NCBI RefSeq assembly: GCF_014202505.1
Contig: NZ_JACHGW010000004.1
Location: 744,001-808,000, forward strand
Source: Armatimonas rosea
GTDB lineage: Bacteria; Armatimonadota; Armatimonadia; Armatimonadales; Armatimonadaceae
Direction of reading: 5' to 3'
Length of the DNA stretch: 64,000 bases
This document shows, one piece after another, positions 24,457 through 32,535 of this stretch; the first letter of the stretch is position 1; every line of letters starts with the position of its first letter. The translations under genes and the position numbers were made by a program. Under the pieces are notes generated by a model. The model saw only the letters and a program-made list of their open reading frames with translations. It was not told the origin of the DNA and did no database searches.

Positions 24457-25962
24457 CTAAGGGGTCAAAACAGCAATAAACTCTGCGGGAGTTGTGGCGG
24501 CGTCCAGGGCAGTAGCGAGCGCTTGCGGCTCTCTCTCTTGAATATCGGCCATTCGGACGTTTGCACTCTGGCCGTCGTGCTCCAGCGTGAACCCGCCCCA
24601 GCTGATCTTCTGGATCGCCTCGGGGAACTTGCGGACCGCGAGGCCTCGGACAATCGCACGGGGCGAGCCGGCCGGCGGGGTGTCGAGTGCGGCCAGAATC
24701 TCTTCCTCGGTGACCACGCGCCGCAGCTTCTCTTCTTGCTCCAGCGCGTAGTAGAGCCCCGCCGCAGGGTCGGTGTTGTGGTACTCCAGGTCGAGGCTCT
24801 GGAGGTAGGGATCGCCCCAGGACTCAATGCCCTCGGCGTCCATGAAGCCCTCCAAAAGCGCGCGCTTGGCCGCCCAGTCGAGCGTGTCCGAGAGCGAGAG
24901 CGGGTCGGTTTCCAGCGTGTTGAGCACCTGCTCCCATTCTACCAGAACCGTGTCGGTATCGGGCGAGAGCCCAGTCAAGTGCTCCTTGGCCGCCGCCAGA
25001 TACGCCCGCTGGACATCGACCGCACCGATCGTCCCCCCGCCCTGACGCTCGACCTGCCACTTGAGGCTCTGGTCCGCGGAGACATGCTTGATCGCCGCCA
25101 CCGGATCGCGCAGGCCGACAGTGGTGGGAGCCAAGCCCTTCTCGATCAGCCGTAGCACCAGGAGGGTAGTCCCCACTTTCAGCAGGGTCGCCACCTCCGC
25201 GAAGTTGGCATCGCCACAGATCACGTGCAGCCGGCGGAACCGGCGCGCATCGGCGTGGGGCTCGTCGCGGGTGTTGACAATCGGGCGGTTGTAGAGCGTG
25301 TCCACCGACGCCATCGTCGTGAAGAAATCGGCGCGCTGGGAGAGCTGGAAGATCGCTTGCGGGTTCGCCCCCGCGTTCTCTCTCCCCACTTTTCCCGCCC
25401 CGGCATAGAGCTGACGCGTCGCAAAGAACGGAAGAAGACCCTCTAGCACACGGTCAAACGGGACCTCGCGGCGCATGAGATAGCTCTCATGAGTGCCGTA
25501 GCTGGCGCCGTGGAAGTCCGTGTTGTTCTTGTACATCGCCACCAGGCTCTCGGGGCCGAGCTGTTTCATTCGGCGCTCAGCGAGGCGCTGCATCCAGCGC
25601 TCCCCGGCCCGGTCGTGGGCGATCACTTCCCGCAGGCTGGTGCACTCCGGGGTCGAGTACTCGGGGTGCCCGTGGTCGTTGTAGAGGCGTGCGCCGTTGG
25701 TCAAAACTCTATCGGAGCGCACCTCGATATCGGTGGAGTGGGGCCGCCCGGTCTGCTCGAACTGGGCATCGTTGGGATCGATGGAGAGGTGATCGACCGT
25801 GAAGCCGCGCATGTCCCGCCGGGGGTGCTCCTGCTTGTAGTCCCAGCGCCCCGCCACGGTGGGTGAGGGAACCAGCTTGACCAGGTAGCCGGCTTCGTCC
25901 ACCAGGTCCTGTGCGCCCTTCCCCTCGACATAGATGCCGTACTCCGTCTCAATCCCGATCAT
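24457..25962 (-). CDS. dop: Dop: deamidase/depupylase of the Pup/UBact system
   Basis: 501 residues, full length. MIGIETEYGI is the nucleotide/Mg-binding opening. NGARLYNDHGHPEYSTPEC contains the candidate catalytic Asp96. LYKNN-like MYKNNTDFHGASYGTHESYL, FQLSQRADFF, and NTRDEPHADARRFRRLHVIC are Dop signatures. Residues about 52-85 form the extra loop found in Dop but not PafA, and 'YNDHGHPE' matches Dop rather than PafA. It should deamidate the modifier's C-terminal Gln and remove it from conjugates. TACAAT (plus-strand 25971-25976) lies 8 bases before the ATG: first gene of the operon, leaderless. Confidence 0.93.
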   Translation of the reverse strand: MIGIETEYGIYVEGKGAQDLVDEAGYLVKLVPSPTVAGRWDYKQEHPRRDMRGFTVDHLSIDPNDAQFEQTGRPHSTDIEVRSDRVLTNGARLYNDHGHPEYSTPECTSLREVIAHDRAGERWMQRLAERRMKQLGPESLVAMYKNNTDFHGASYGTHESYLMRREVPFDRVLEGLLPFFATRQLYAGAGKVGRENAGANPQAIFQLSQRADFFTTMASVDTLYNRPIVNTRDEPHADARRFRRLHVICGDANFAEVATLLKVGTTLLVLRLIEKGLAPTTVGLRDPVAAIKHVSADQSLKWQVERQGGGTIGAVDVQRAYLAAAKEHLTGLSPDTDTVLVEWEQVLNTLETDPLSLSDTLDWAAKRALLEGFMDAEGIESWGDPYLQSLDLEYHNTDPAAGLYYALEQEEKLRRVVTEEEILAALDTPPAGSPRAIVRGLAVRKFPEAIQKISWGGFTLEHDGQSANVRMADIQEREPQALATALDAATTPAEFIAVLTP

Positions 25963-26040
25963 GTGGGTCTATTGTACCTTGGGTTGATTCGCACGCCACT
26001 GACCGTTCGGGGAGTTTTGGAGTGCCCGTGGATTGCCATC

Positions 26041-26180
26041 TAGATCGCCCCGGTTAGAGCGGGGCGTCAACGAGCCTCGTGCCTCGGCTAGGAAGGGCTT
26101 CGCCCATCAGAGAGTCCTATGGCCGAAGGCCTTTGCGGCGGAACGCCCGTTGACGCCTCCCTCCAACGGGGGCGATCTCC
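26041..26180. repeat. Palindromic repeat family B, copy 3
   Basis: tagatcgccccggttagagc opens the element and ctccaacgggggcgatctcc closes it in inverted orientation; the internal cctcgtgcctcgg block is shared with the other B copies. It fills the gap between the divergent dop and Hsp70 genes, leaving about 20-60 bases on each side for the two promoters. Confidence 0.75.
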
Positions 26181-26212
26181 CGAGCGATCCAAACCGGGTA
26201 CACTCTAGCGGT

Positions 26213-27988
26213 ATGGCTACGATTCTTGGCATTGACTTAGGCACGACCAACTCGCTGGTCGCGGTGGTTAAAGACGGCGTCCCGCAGGTTCTGGGCGGGC
26301 TGGTTCCCTCCGTGGTGTACTTCCCCGAAGACGGCGCGACGCCGCTCGTGGGCACCGACGCGCTTCCCTACCTGACGTCGCACCCAAACCGCACGATCTA
26401 CTCGGCCAAGCGGCTCATGGGCAAGGGGCACGGCGATGCCGATGCGCTCCGGGGTGGGCTTCCCTATCTCCTCACCGGCGACTGCCAGATCGCGCTGGGC
26501 GAGCGGCTGGTCAGCGCCCCCGAGGTCGCGGCCTGGGTGCTCCGCGCCCTCAAGCAGCGCGCCGAGGCCACGCTTGGGGAGGCGGTGAGCAAGACCGTGA
26601 TCACGGTTCCCGCCTACTTCAACGACTCCCAGCGCCAGGCCACCAAGGACGCCGGCGAGCTGGCGGGGCTAGAGGTCATCCGTATTGTCAACGAGCCCAC
26701 CGCGGCGAGCCTTGCCTACGGCCTGCAGAACACCAAAACGGCGACTATCGCGGTCTATGATCTGGGCGGCGGGACCTTCGATATCTCGATCCTGCGCCTA
26801 GAAGATGGCCTGTTTGAAGTCTTAGCCACGGGCGGCGACACCCGCCTGGGCGGCGATGACTTCGACGATGCCTTGGTCGCGTGGCTCAAGCGACGCGCAA
26901 GCCTCCAGCACACCGAGCCCGCCACGGTTCGACTGGCAGCGGAGCGGGCCAAGCGGGAGCTGAGCTCCAAGACTGTCACCGACTTCTTTGGGATCGCCCT
27001 CACCCGCGAGGACTTTGAGGAGGCAATCGCCCCCCTGATCGAGCGGACACTGGCCGCCTGCCGCCAGTGCCTCACCGATGCGGGCCTCAGCGCCAGCGAG
27101 ATCGCCGAGGTCGTGCTGGTCGGAGGCTCCACTCGTGTCCCCGCCGTGCAAGCTGCGGTGGGGAAGCTCTTTGGGCGGACACCACACACGCACCTCAACC
27201 CCGACGAAGTGGTCGCGCTGGGGGCTGCACTCCAGGCCGATATCCTCTCCGGCAACCGCGACGACCTCCTCCTGCTCGATGTCACCCCGCTCTCGCTGGG
27301 GATCGAGACCATGGGCGGGGCGGTCGAGAAGCTGATCTTCCGCAACTCCAAGATCCCCAGCACGGCCAAGGAGGAGTTCACCACGAGCGTGGACGGCCAG
27401 ACTAAAGTCCTCCTCCACGTGGTCCAGGGCGAGCGCGAGCTGGCCGCCGACAACCGCTCACTGGCGCGTATCGAGCTGACGGGAGTGCCGCCGCTGCCCG
27501 CGGGAGTCCCCAAGATTGAGGTGCAGTTCCTGCTCGACGCCAATGGAATCCTGCAAGTGAGCGCAAAAGAGCTGCGCTCGGGAGTCGCCACGGAGGTGCG
27601 GATCAAGCCCACCTACGGCCTCGACCAAGCGCAGGTCAAGCAGCGGGTCCGCGACTCGTTTTTGCACGCCGACGAAGACTTCGCCGCGCGGATGGTCGCC
27701 GATATGCGCACCGAGGCCCAGTCTGCGATTCTCGGCGCACAGAAGCTCCTGCCCGGCTACGAAGGCGACGATAAACCCGCGATCGAGGCAGCCCTCGCCG
27801 AGCTGATCGCCGCCAAAGAATCCGGCACAGACCACAATCTCATCCGGGAGAAGATCGAAGCCCTCGACAAGATCGGGGAGAACCTCGCCGCCAGCGCCAT
27901 GAGTGGGGTCGCCAACAGCCTCATCGCCGGAAAAACCCTCGCCGAGGCCGCGGAGTACCTTGAGGAGCGCAAGAAGGAGCAGCCCTAA
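26213..27988 (+). CDS. Hsp70-family chaperone (DnaK/HscA-like)
   Basis: 591 residues from ATG at 26213. Hsp70 signatures are complete: TILGIDLGTTNSLVAVV, AVYDLGGGTFDISILRLEDG and VVLVGGSTRVPAVQAAVGKL. The substrate-binding domain follows (LDVTPLSLGIETMGG), with a helical lid ending without the usual Gly-rich acidic tail. At 591 residues it is shorter than typical DnaK and close to HscA, but no iron-sulfur genes are adjacent. The reading frame extends upstream into repeat B; ATG 26213 is chosen because TACACT (26199-26204) lies 8 bases before it. DinB and RqcH-like genes follow. Confidence 0.92.
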   Translation: MATILGIDLGTTNSLVAVVKDGVPQVLGGLVPSVVYFPEDGATPLVGTDALPYLTSHPNRTIYSAKRLMGKGHGDADALRGGLPYLLTGDCQIALGERLVSAPEVAAWVLRALKQRAEATLGEAVSKTVITVPAYFNDSQRQATKDAGELAGLEVIRIVNEPTAASLAYGLQNTKTATIAVYDLGGGTFDISILRLEDGLFEVLATGGDTRLGGDDFDDALVAWLKRRASLQHTEPATVRLAAERAKRELSSKTVTDFFGIALTREDFEEAIAPLIERTLAACRQCLTDAGLSASEIAEVVLVGGSTRVPAVQAAVGKLFGRTPHTHLNPDEVVALGAALQADILSGNRDDLLLLDVTPLSLGIETMGGAVEKLIFRNSKIPSTAKEEFTTSVDGQTKVLLHVVQGERELAADNRSLARIELTGVPPLPAGVPKIEVQFLLDANGILQVSAKELRSGVATEVRIKPTYGLDQAQVKQRVRDSFLHADEDFAARMVADMRTEAQSAILGAQKLLPGYEGDDKPAIEAALAELIAAKESGTDHNLIREKIEALDKIGENLAASAMSGVANSLIAGKTLAEAAEYLEERKKEQP

Positions 27989-27991
27989 GCC

Positions 27992-28462
27992 ATGGAACTC
28001 CCGCAACTCTTCGCCTACGCCGCAAGCTGCCGCGCGGCCCTCGCTCCGGTTCTTCGCGCCCACCACGAGCTGCTCCATCGGGAGTTTGTGACCACGTCGC
28101 GCTTCAACACGATTGCCAAGCTCTTGGCGCACAGCACCGCCGCCGAGGAGCGCTGGCACGCACGGCTGGATGGTCGGCCTTTTCCGCCGTCGTATGAGGA
28201 GCGCGCCCCGAGTGAGCTAGAGAGGCTCCTCACCGATGCTGAGGCGCTCCGCACGGAGACGCTCGCCCGGCTCGCCACCGACGAGCTGGCGCGAACCATC
28301 ACAATCTCCCTCGCGGACGGCAAGCGCCTCGACCTCACCGCGCACGATATCTTTTTTCATATCTACAGCCACGAGCAGTGGCACCGCGCCCAGCTCTACA
28401 CGGCCCTCCAGAGCTTTGGGGTCGAGCCCCCCAACCTCGACTACGTGCTGCTAAAGCCATGA
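27992..28462 (+). CDS. DinB-family protein
   Basis: 156 residues forming a predicted four-helix bundle. Candidate metal-binding His residues are in LLAHSTAAEERWHARL and FFHIYSHEQWHRAQLYTALQ, the latter being the family signature. DinB/YfiT proteins are metal-dependent and often act as thiol-dependent transferases; the substrate here is unknown. It begins 3 bases after the Hsp70 stop and its stop overlaps the next start (ATGA), so it is translationally coupled to both. Confidence 0.85.
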   Translation: MELPQLFAYAASCRAALAPVLRAHHELLHREFVTTSRFNTIAKLLAHSTAAEERWHARLDGRPFPPSYEERAPSELERLLTDAEALRTETLARLATDELARTITISLADGKRLDLTAHDIFFHIYSHEQWHRAQLYTALQSFGVEPPNLDYVLLKP

Positions 28463-29988
28463 CCATCCCCTTTGATTTCTTTGTCCTTGCGGCGGTCGCG
28501 GCGGAGCTTCGGGCGGCGCTGGTCGGGGGGCGGGTGCAGAAGGTGCAGCAGCCAAGTGCCAATGAGGTTATTCTCTCCACTTTCTCCAAGGCGGCGGGCG
28601 GGCGGCGCTTGCTCCTCTCCGTTGATCCCCACGCGGCGCGGGTGCACTTCACGCAGGTCAAGCGCGACAACCCGACCCAGCCGCCAGGGTTCTGCCAGAT
28701 CGCGCGCAAGTACCTAGAGGGCGCCTGGATCGAGGCCGTGGAGCTACCGTTTCCAGACCGCGTTCTGCACCTGGTCTGCCGGAGCGTCGAGGGCGAGCGC
28801 GTCACCCTGATCTGCGAGCTGATGGGCCGCAACTCCAATCTCGTGCTGGTGAGCGGTGCCAACACCGTGCGCGGCGTCTTGCGCCATGGCGGCGAGCGCG
28901 AGATGCACCACGGTGCGGTCTATAAATCCCCCCCCGGAATCTCCACCGACGCGCCCTTCCTCTCCAAGTTCGCCGAGACCGAGGCTGCCTTGCGACCGGA
29001 AGGCGAGCTGCTCCAGCGGGTAGCCCTTGGGGAGTTTGCACCGCACTCGATCCAGGGCGATGATGGCCATACGCTCGGGATCTGGGCGTTTGAGACCAAG
29101 AGCGTGATCGGCTTTCCGCGCGAGAGCATCTCGGTTGCGCTGGACACGTTCTGGGCCACCAAGCTCACGGAGAGAGCCGAAGACAGCGCCGAGGCCGCCG
29201 CGGAGCGTGCCCGCCTCCAGGCCCTTGCCCGTGTGGAAAAGCAGCTCGCCGAGCTCGAGAAGACCTTCGCCGAGGCCGCCCTCGCCGACCAGCACGAAGA
29301 GGCAGGAAACCTGCTCCTGGCGCATCTCGCCCAGATTCCCCGCGGCGCGGAGAGCACGACTGTCGAGGACTTCTACAACGACAGCGCTCCCCGCACGATC
29401 ACGCTCGATCCCAAGAAGTCCCCCCACGAGAACGCGCAAGGCTGGTTCGACCGCGCCCGCAAGGCCCGCGACGCCGCCGAGTACGCCACCCGCCGCAAGG
29501 CGGAGCTCGAAGCAGAGCAAGCAGCGCTACAGAGTGGCCCCCTAGCCCCCACAAGTGGGGGAAATTCAAGGAATACTCCGCAAAGTTCCCCCATGCATGG
29601 GGGTCAGGGGGCCAAGAAGTTCGATGGCCACAAGATTCGCACGCTCACCCTCGACGGTGAGTGGACACTCTATATCGGGGAGAACGCCACGAGCAACGAC
29701 TACCTGCTCACCAAGGTCGCGGGGCCAAAAGACCTGTGGTTTCACATCCGCGGAGTTGCGGGCGCACACGGCGTGCTACGCACCAACGGCCACCCGGAGC
29801 GTGTCCCGGACCCCATCCTGCGCCGAGCCGCCGGGCTGGTCGCGGCCCGCTCGGGGGAGAAGCACGCGGGGCTGGTTCCCGTGGACTACACCGAGCGCCG
29901 CTACGTGAGAAAACCACGTGGGGCCAAGCCGGGGCAGGCGGTCTACACGGTGGCCAAGACCATGGACGTGGAGCCGGCCACCCCCTGA
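28459..29988 (+). CDS. NFACT/RqcH-like ribosome quality-control protein
   Basis: 509 residues from ATG at 28459 (ATGA overlap with the DinB-like gene). The NFACT-N domain (1 to about 180) shows GGRVQKVQQPSANEVIL, QIARKYLEGA and LICELMGRNSNLVLVSG. A coiled-coil-rich middle (about 235-360) precedes the C-terminal NFACT-R/DUF814 domain (WTLYIGENATSNDYLLTKVA, DLWFHIRGVAGAHGVL). RqcH binds obstructed 50S subunits and recruits Ala-tRNA for tailing that marks chains for proteolysis. Residues about 360-386 are encoded by an inserted repeat C, and the stop codon lies in another repeat C copy. A link to the nearby proteasome is inference. Confidence 0.9.
   Translation: MTIPFDFFVLAAVAAELRAALVGGRVQKVQQPSANEVILSTFSKAAGGRRLLLSVDPHAARVHFTQVKRDNPTQPPGFCQIARKYLEGAWIEAVELPFPDRVLHLVCRSVEGERVTLICELMGRNSNLVLVSGANTVRGVLRHGGEREMHHGAVYKSPPGISTDAPFLSKFAETEAALRPEGELLQRVALGEFAPHSIQGDDGHTLGIWAFETKSVIGFPRESISVALDTFWATKLTERAEDSAEAAAERARLQALARVEKQLAELEKTFAEAALADQHEEAGNLLLAHLAQIPRGAESTTVEDFYNDSAPRTITLDPKKSPHENAQGWFDRARKARDAAEYATRRKAELEAEQAALQSGPLAPTSGGNSRNTPQSSPMHGGQGAKKFDGHKIRTLTLDGEWTLYIGENATSNDYLLTKVAGPKDLWFHIRGVAGAHGVLRTNGHPERVPDPILRRAAGLVAARSGEKHAGLVPVDYTERRYVRKPRGAKPGQAVYTVAKTMDVEPATP
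29536..29613. repeat. Palindromic repeat family C inserted in frame within the RqcH-like gene
   Basis: ggccccctagcccccacaag and ccatgcatgggggtcagggg flank the AT-rich centre (gaaattcaaggaatactcc). The 78-base element is a multiple of three and adds about 26 residues (SGPLAPTSGGNSRNTPQSS onward) in the linker between the coiled coil and the NFACT-R domain. It is nearly the same as the copies at 9811 and 29981. Confidence 0.88.
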
Positions 29989-30054
29989 CCCCCACACGTG
30001 GGGGAAATAATCGGAAATACCTTTTGTCTCCCCCACGTGTGGGGGCCGGGGGGC
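29981..30054. repeat. Palindromic repeat family C, copy 3
   Basis: ccccctgacccccacacgtg and cccccacgtgtgggggccgg flank gaaataatcggaaatacc. Its first TGA (29986-29988) is the stop codon of the RqcH-like gene, and its right end is 2 bases from the TATAAT box of the next gene. Confidence 0.85.
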
Positions 30055-30068
30055 TGTATAATGCCCGC

Positions 30069-31115
30069 ATGAAATCGTATCTCCCCCTCCTCCTCCTGCC
30101 CACGGTCGCGCTGGTGTTCACGCTCACCGAGGCGCAGTCCAAGGCGCAGGAAAAGTCCGCCAAGACCATGGCAAAGGCCGCCGAGAACCTGCTGACCCTG
30201 CTCACGCCCGAGCAAAAGGCCAAGGCGACCTTTGCCTTCACCGACCCCGAGCGCACCAACTGGCACTTTGTCCCACGCGATGACCGCAAGGGCGTGCAGA
30301 TCAAGGAGATGACCCCGGAGCAGAAAGCCGCCGCGATGGCGCTCCTCAAGACCGGGCTCTCGCAGAAGGGCTACACCAAGGCCACGACCATCATGGCGAT
30401 GGAGAATGTCCTCAAAGCCATCGAGAAGGGTACCGGCCCTATCCGCGACACGGAGCGCTACTTTGTCTCGTTCTTTGGGACACCCCCCTTCTCGGCGAGC
30501 AAGCCCTGGGGCTGGCGCTTCGAGGGGCACCACTTCGCGCTCAATGTCACTCTGGTCGGGGGGAAGATCGCGGCGAGCCCGAACTTCTACGGCACCAACC
30601 CGGCGGAGATTCGAGTCGATGACGGCGGGATGAAGGGGACACGCGCCCTCAAGGACGAAGAAGAGGCGGCCCGGGCGCTTCTGACCACGCTCACTCCCGA
30701 GCAGCAGAAGACCGCGATCTACGCCACCGACGCTCCCAACGATATCCTGACCGGCGATAAAGTGAAAGTGGCGGCGCTGGAAGCGAAGGGAATCGCCTAC
30801 AAAGCCCTCACCAAGGAGCAGAAGAAGCTGCTCGACGCACTGATCGGGGTGCACACCGGCAACATGGCATCGGAGCTGGCCAGCGCACGCACCGAGCGGC
30901 TCAAGAAGGCGGGGAAAGACGCGATCCTCTTTGCCTGGGCCGGGGAGACCGAGCGCGGCAAGCGGCACTACTACCGCATCCAAGGCCCGACCTTCCTGGT
31001 GGAGTACGACAACACCCAGAACAATGCCAACCACATCCACAGTGTCTGGCGGGACTTCGATGGTGACTTCGGCGAGAACCTGATCGCAGAGCACCTGGCG
31101 AGCGAGAAGCACTGA
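30069..31115 (+). CDS. DUF3500 family exported protein
   Basis: 348 residues with a signal peptide at about 1-21 (MKSYLPLLLLPTVALVFTLT). The DUF3500 pattern is clear throughout: LLTPEQKAKATFAFTDPERT, NWHFVPRDDRKGVQIKEM, SKPWGWRFEGHHFALNVTLV, YGTNPAEIRV and FLVEYDNTQNNANHIHSVWR. The function of the family is not established; conserved His/Asp/Asn clusters suggest a metal or hydrolase site. TATAAT at 30057-30062 lies 6 bases before the ATG, so the mRNA is leaderless. It is co-translated with the cyclophilin (TGATG overlap). Confidence 0.9.
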   Translation: MKSYLPLLLLPTVALVFTLTEAQSKAQEKSAKTMAKAAENLLTLLTPEQKAKATFAFTDPERTNWHFVPRDDRKGVQIKEMTPEQKAAAMALLKTGLSQKGYTKATTIMAMENVLKAIEKGTGPIRDTERYFVSFFGTPPFSASKPWGWRFEGHHFALNVTLVGGKIAASPNFYGTNPAEIRVDDGGMKGTRALKDEEEAARALLTTLTPEQQKTAIYATDAPNDILTGDKVKVAALEAKGIAYKALTKEQKKLLDALIGVHTGNMASELASARTERLKKAGKDAILFAWAGETERGKRHYYRIQGPTFLVEYDNTQNNANHIHSVWRDFDGDFGENLIAEHLASEKH

Positions 31116-31627
31116 TGCGCGCTGTCTTTCTCACCGAGCTCGGCGAGATCGAGGTCGAGCTAGACGACAAGCGCGCCCCCGCCACCGTGAAGAACTTCCT
31201 GCGCTATGTCAAGGCAAAGGCCTACGACGGCGGGACGTTCTACCGCACGGTGACGACCGAGCCGGACAACCAGCCCGATAAGACGATCAAGATCAATGTG
31301 ATCCAGGGCGGGGCGCGGGAAGGCTTCAAGGCCTTCCCACCCATCGCGCTGGAGCGGACCAGCAAGACGGGCCTCAAGCACAAAGACGGTGTCCTCTCCA
31401 TGGCGCGCGACACGCCCGACTCCGCGACCGAGGCGATCTTTATCTGTGTCGGGGACCAGCCGGAGCTGGACTTTGGCGGCAAGCGCAACCCCGATGGCCA
31501 GGGCTTTGCGGCGTTTGGCAAGGTCGTGCGGGGGATGGAGGTGGTCAAGAAGATCCATAAAAGCCACGCCGACGGCCAAGCGCTCACCCCCAAGATCGCG
31601 ATTAAGAAAGTAGTACAAAAGCCATGA
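31115..31627 (+). CDS. Cyclophilin-type peptidyl-prolyl isomerase
   Basis: 170 residues with no signal peptide, so cytoplasmic. Features include LGEIEVELDDKRAPATVKNF, GGTFYRTV, VIQGG, DGVLSMARDTPDSATEAIFI and FAAFGKVVRGMEVVKKI. The catalytic Arg is probably in FYRTV. The start overlaps the DUF3500 stop (TGATG) and its own stop overlaps the next start (ATGA). The DUF3500, cyclophilin and reductase genes thus form one tight operon. Confidence 0.93.
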   Translation: MRAVFLTELGEIEVELDDKRAPATVKNFLRYVKAKAYDGGTFYRTVTTEPDNQPDKTIKINVIQGGAREGFKAFPPIALERTSKTGLKHKDGVLSMARDTPDSATEAIFICVGDQPELDFGGKRNPDGQGFAAFGKVVRGMEVVKKIHKSHADGQALTPKIAIKKVVQKP

Positions 31628-32535
31628 TCGAGCGACGGAAGCTAGGACGAACAGGGCTTGAGGTCTCGGCGATGGGGCTGGGCGGCGCGGGGATCGGGGG
31701 TATCTACCAGAACACGGTGGCGGACCGCGATACGGTCGAGACAGTCGAGCTGGCCCTGACGAGCGGGATCAACTTTATCGATACGTCGCCGCTCTACGGC
31801 GAGAGCGAGCGGCGGCTCGGGATCGCGCTGCGGGGCGTGGACCGCAAGAGCTACTACCTCTCCACCAAGACCGGGACACACCGGGACCGCTGGCAGGACT
31901 ACTCGTGGGACGGAACCCTCTGGAGTGTGGAGAACTCCCTCAAGCTCCTCGGGGCGGACTACTTCGACATCCTCTTGGTCCACGACCCGGAGAAGATCGA
32001 GCCGGTCTTTGCCAAGCGCGGTGCCCTGGAGGCGCTAGAGTGGCTCCGCGAGCAGGGTGTGGTGAAGCATATCGGGCTGGGCCAGCGCCGCCACGACTTC
32101 CACCGGCAAGCCATCCAGAGCGAGCGCTTCGATGTGATCCTCACCTTCAATGACTACCATGTCACCCGCACGACGGCGCTCAAGAGCGGCCTGCTGGAGA
32201 TTGCGGCGGAGCACAATGTCGGGGTGCTCAATGGCTCGCCCATGGGCCACGGGCTCCTGACGGGGGTCGATCCGCGGACGCTCCAGACCCACCACCTGAT
32301 CGAGCGGGATGCCAAGGCCGCCGCACGCTTCTACGACTGGTGCCAGGACCGCAGGCTCAACCAGAAGGCACTTGTCCTGCAGAGCTGCCTGGCACAAGGG
32401 CTGATCCACTGCACGCTCACCGGTGCCAAGAACAAGGCGGAGCTACAAGAGAACCTGGACGCCCTCGAGGAGACGATCCCGGACTTTGTCTGGGAGGACC
32501 TGAAGGCGCTCAACCTCACTGAGGGACAAGTCTAA
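31624..32535 (+). CDS. Aldo/keto reductase
   Basis: 303 residues, TIM-barrel NAD(P)H oxidoreductase. The catalytic tetrad can be placed at Asp53, Tyr58 (FIDTSPLYGESERRLG), Lys82 (YLSTKTGTH) and His at about 121 (DILLVHDPE). It starts MIERRKLGRTGLEVSAMGLG and resembles the L-fucose/D-threo-aldose and L-galactose dehydrogenase branch (GVLNGSPMGHGLLTG). Its sugar substrate is not established. It ends 20 bases inside the convergent retropepsin-like gene. Confidence 0.92.
   Translation: MIERRKLGRTGLEVSAMGLGGAGIGGIYQNTVADRDTVETVELALTSGINFIDTSPLYGESERRLGIALRGVDRKSYYLSTKTGTHRDRWQDYSWDGTLWSVENSLKLLGADYFDILLVHDPEKIEPVFAKRGALEALEWLREQGVVKHIGLGQRRHDFHRQAIQSERFDVILTFNDYHVTRTTALKSGLLEIAAEHNVGVLNGSPMGHGLLTGVDPRTLQTHHLIERDAKAAARFYDWCQDRRLNQKALVLQSCLAQGLIHCTLTGAKNKAELQENLDALEETIPDFVWEDLKALNLTEGQV

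Noticed and set aside
26033-26212. 60-residue extension of Hsp70
   Set aside because: It runs through repeat B3, while Hsp70 proteins normally begin at the TILGIDLGTTNS motif coded after 26213.
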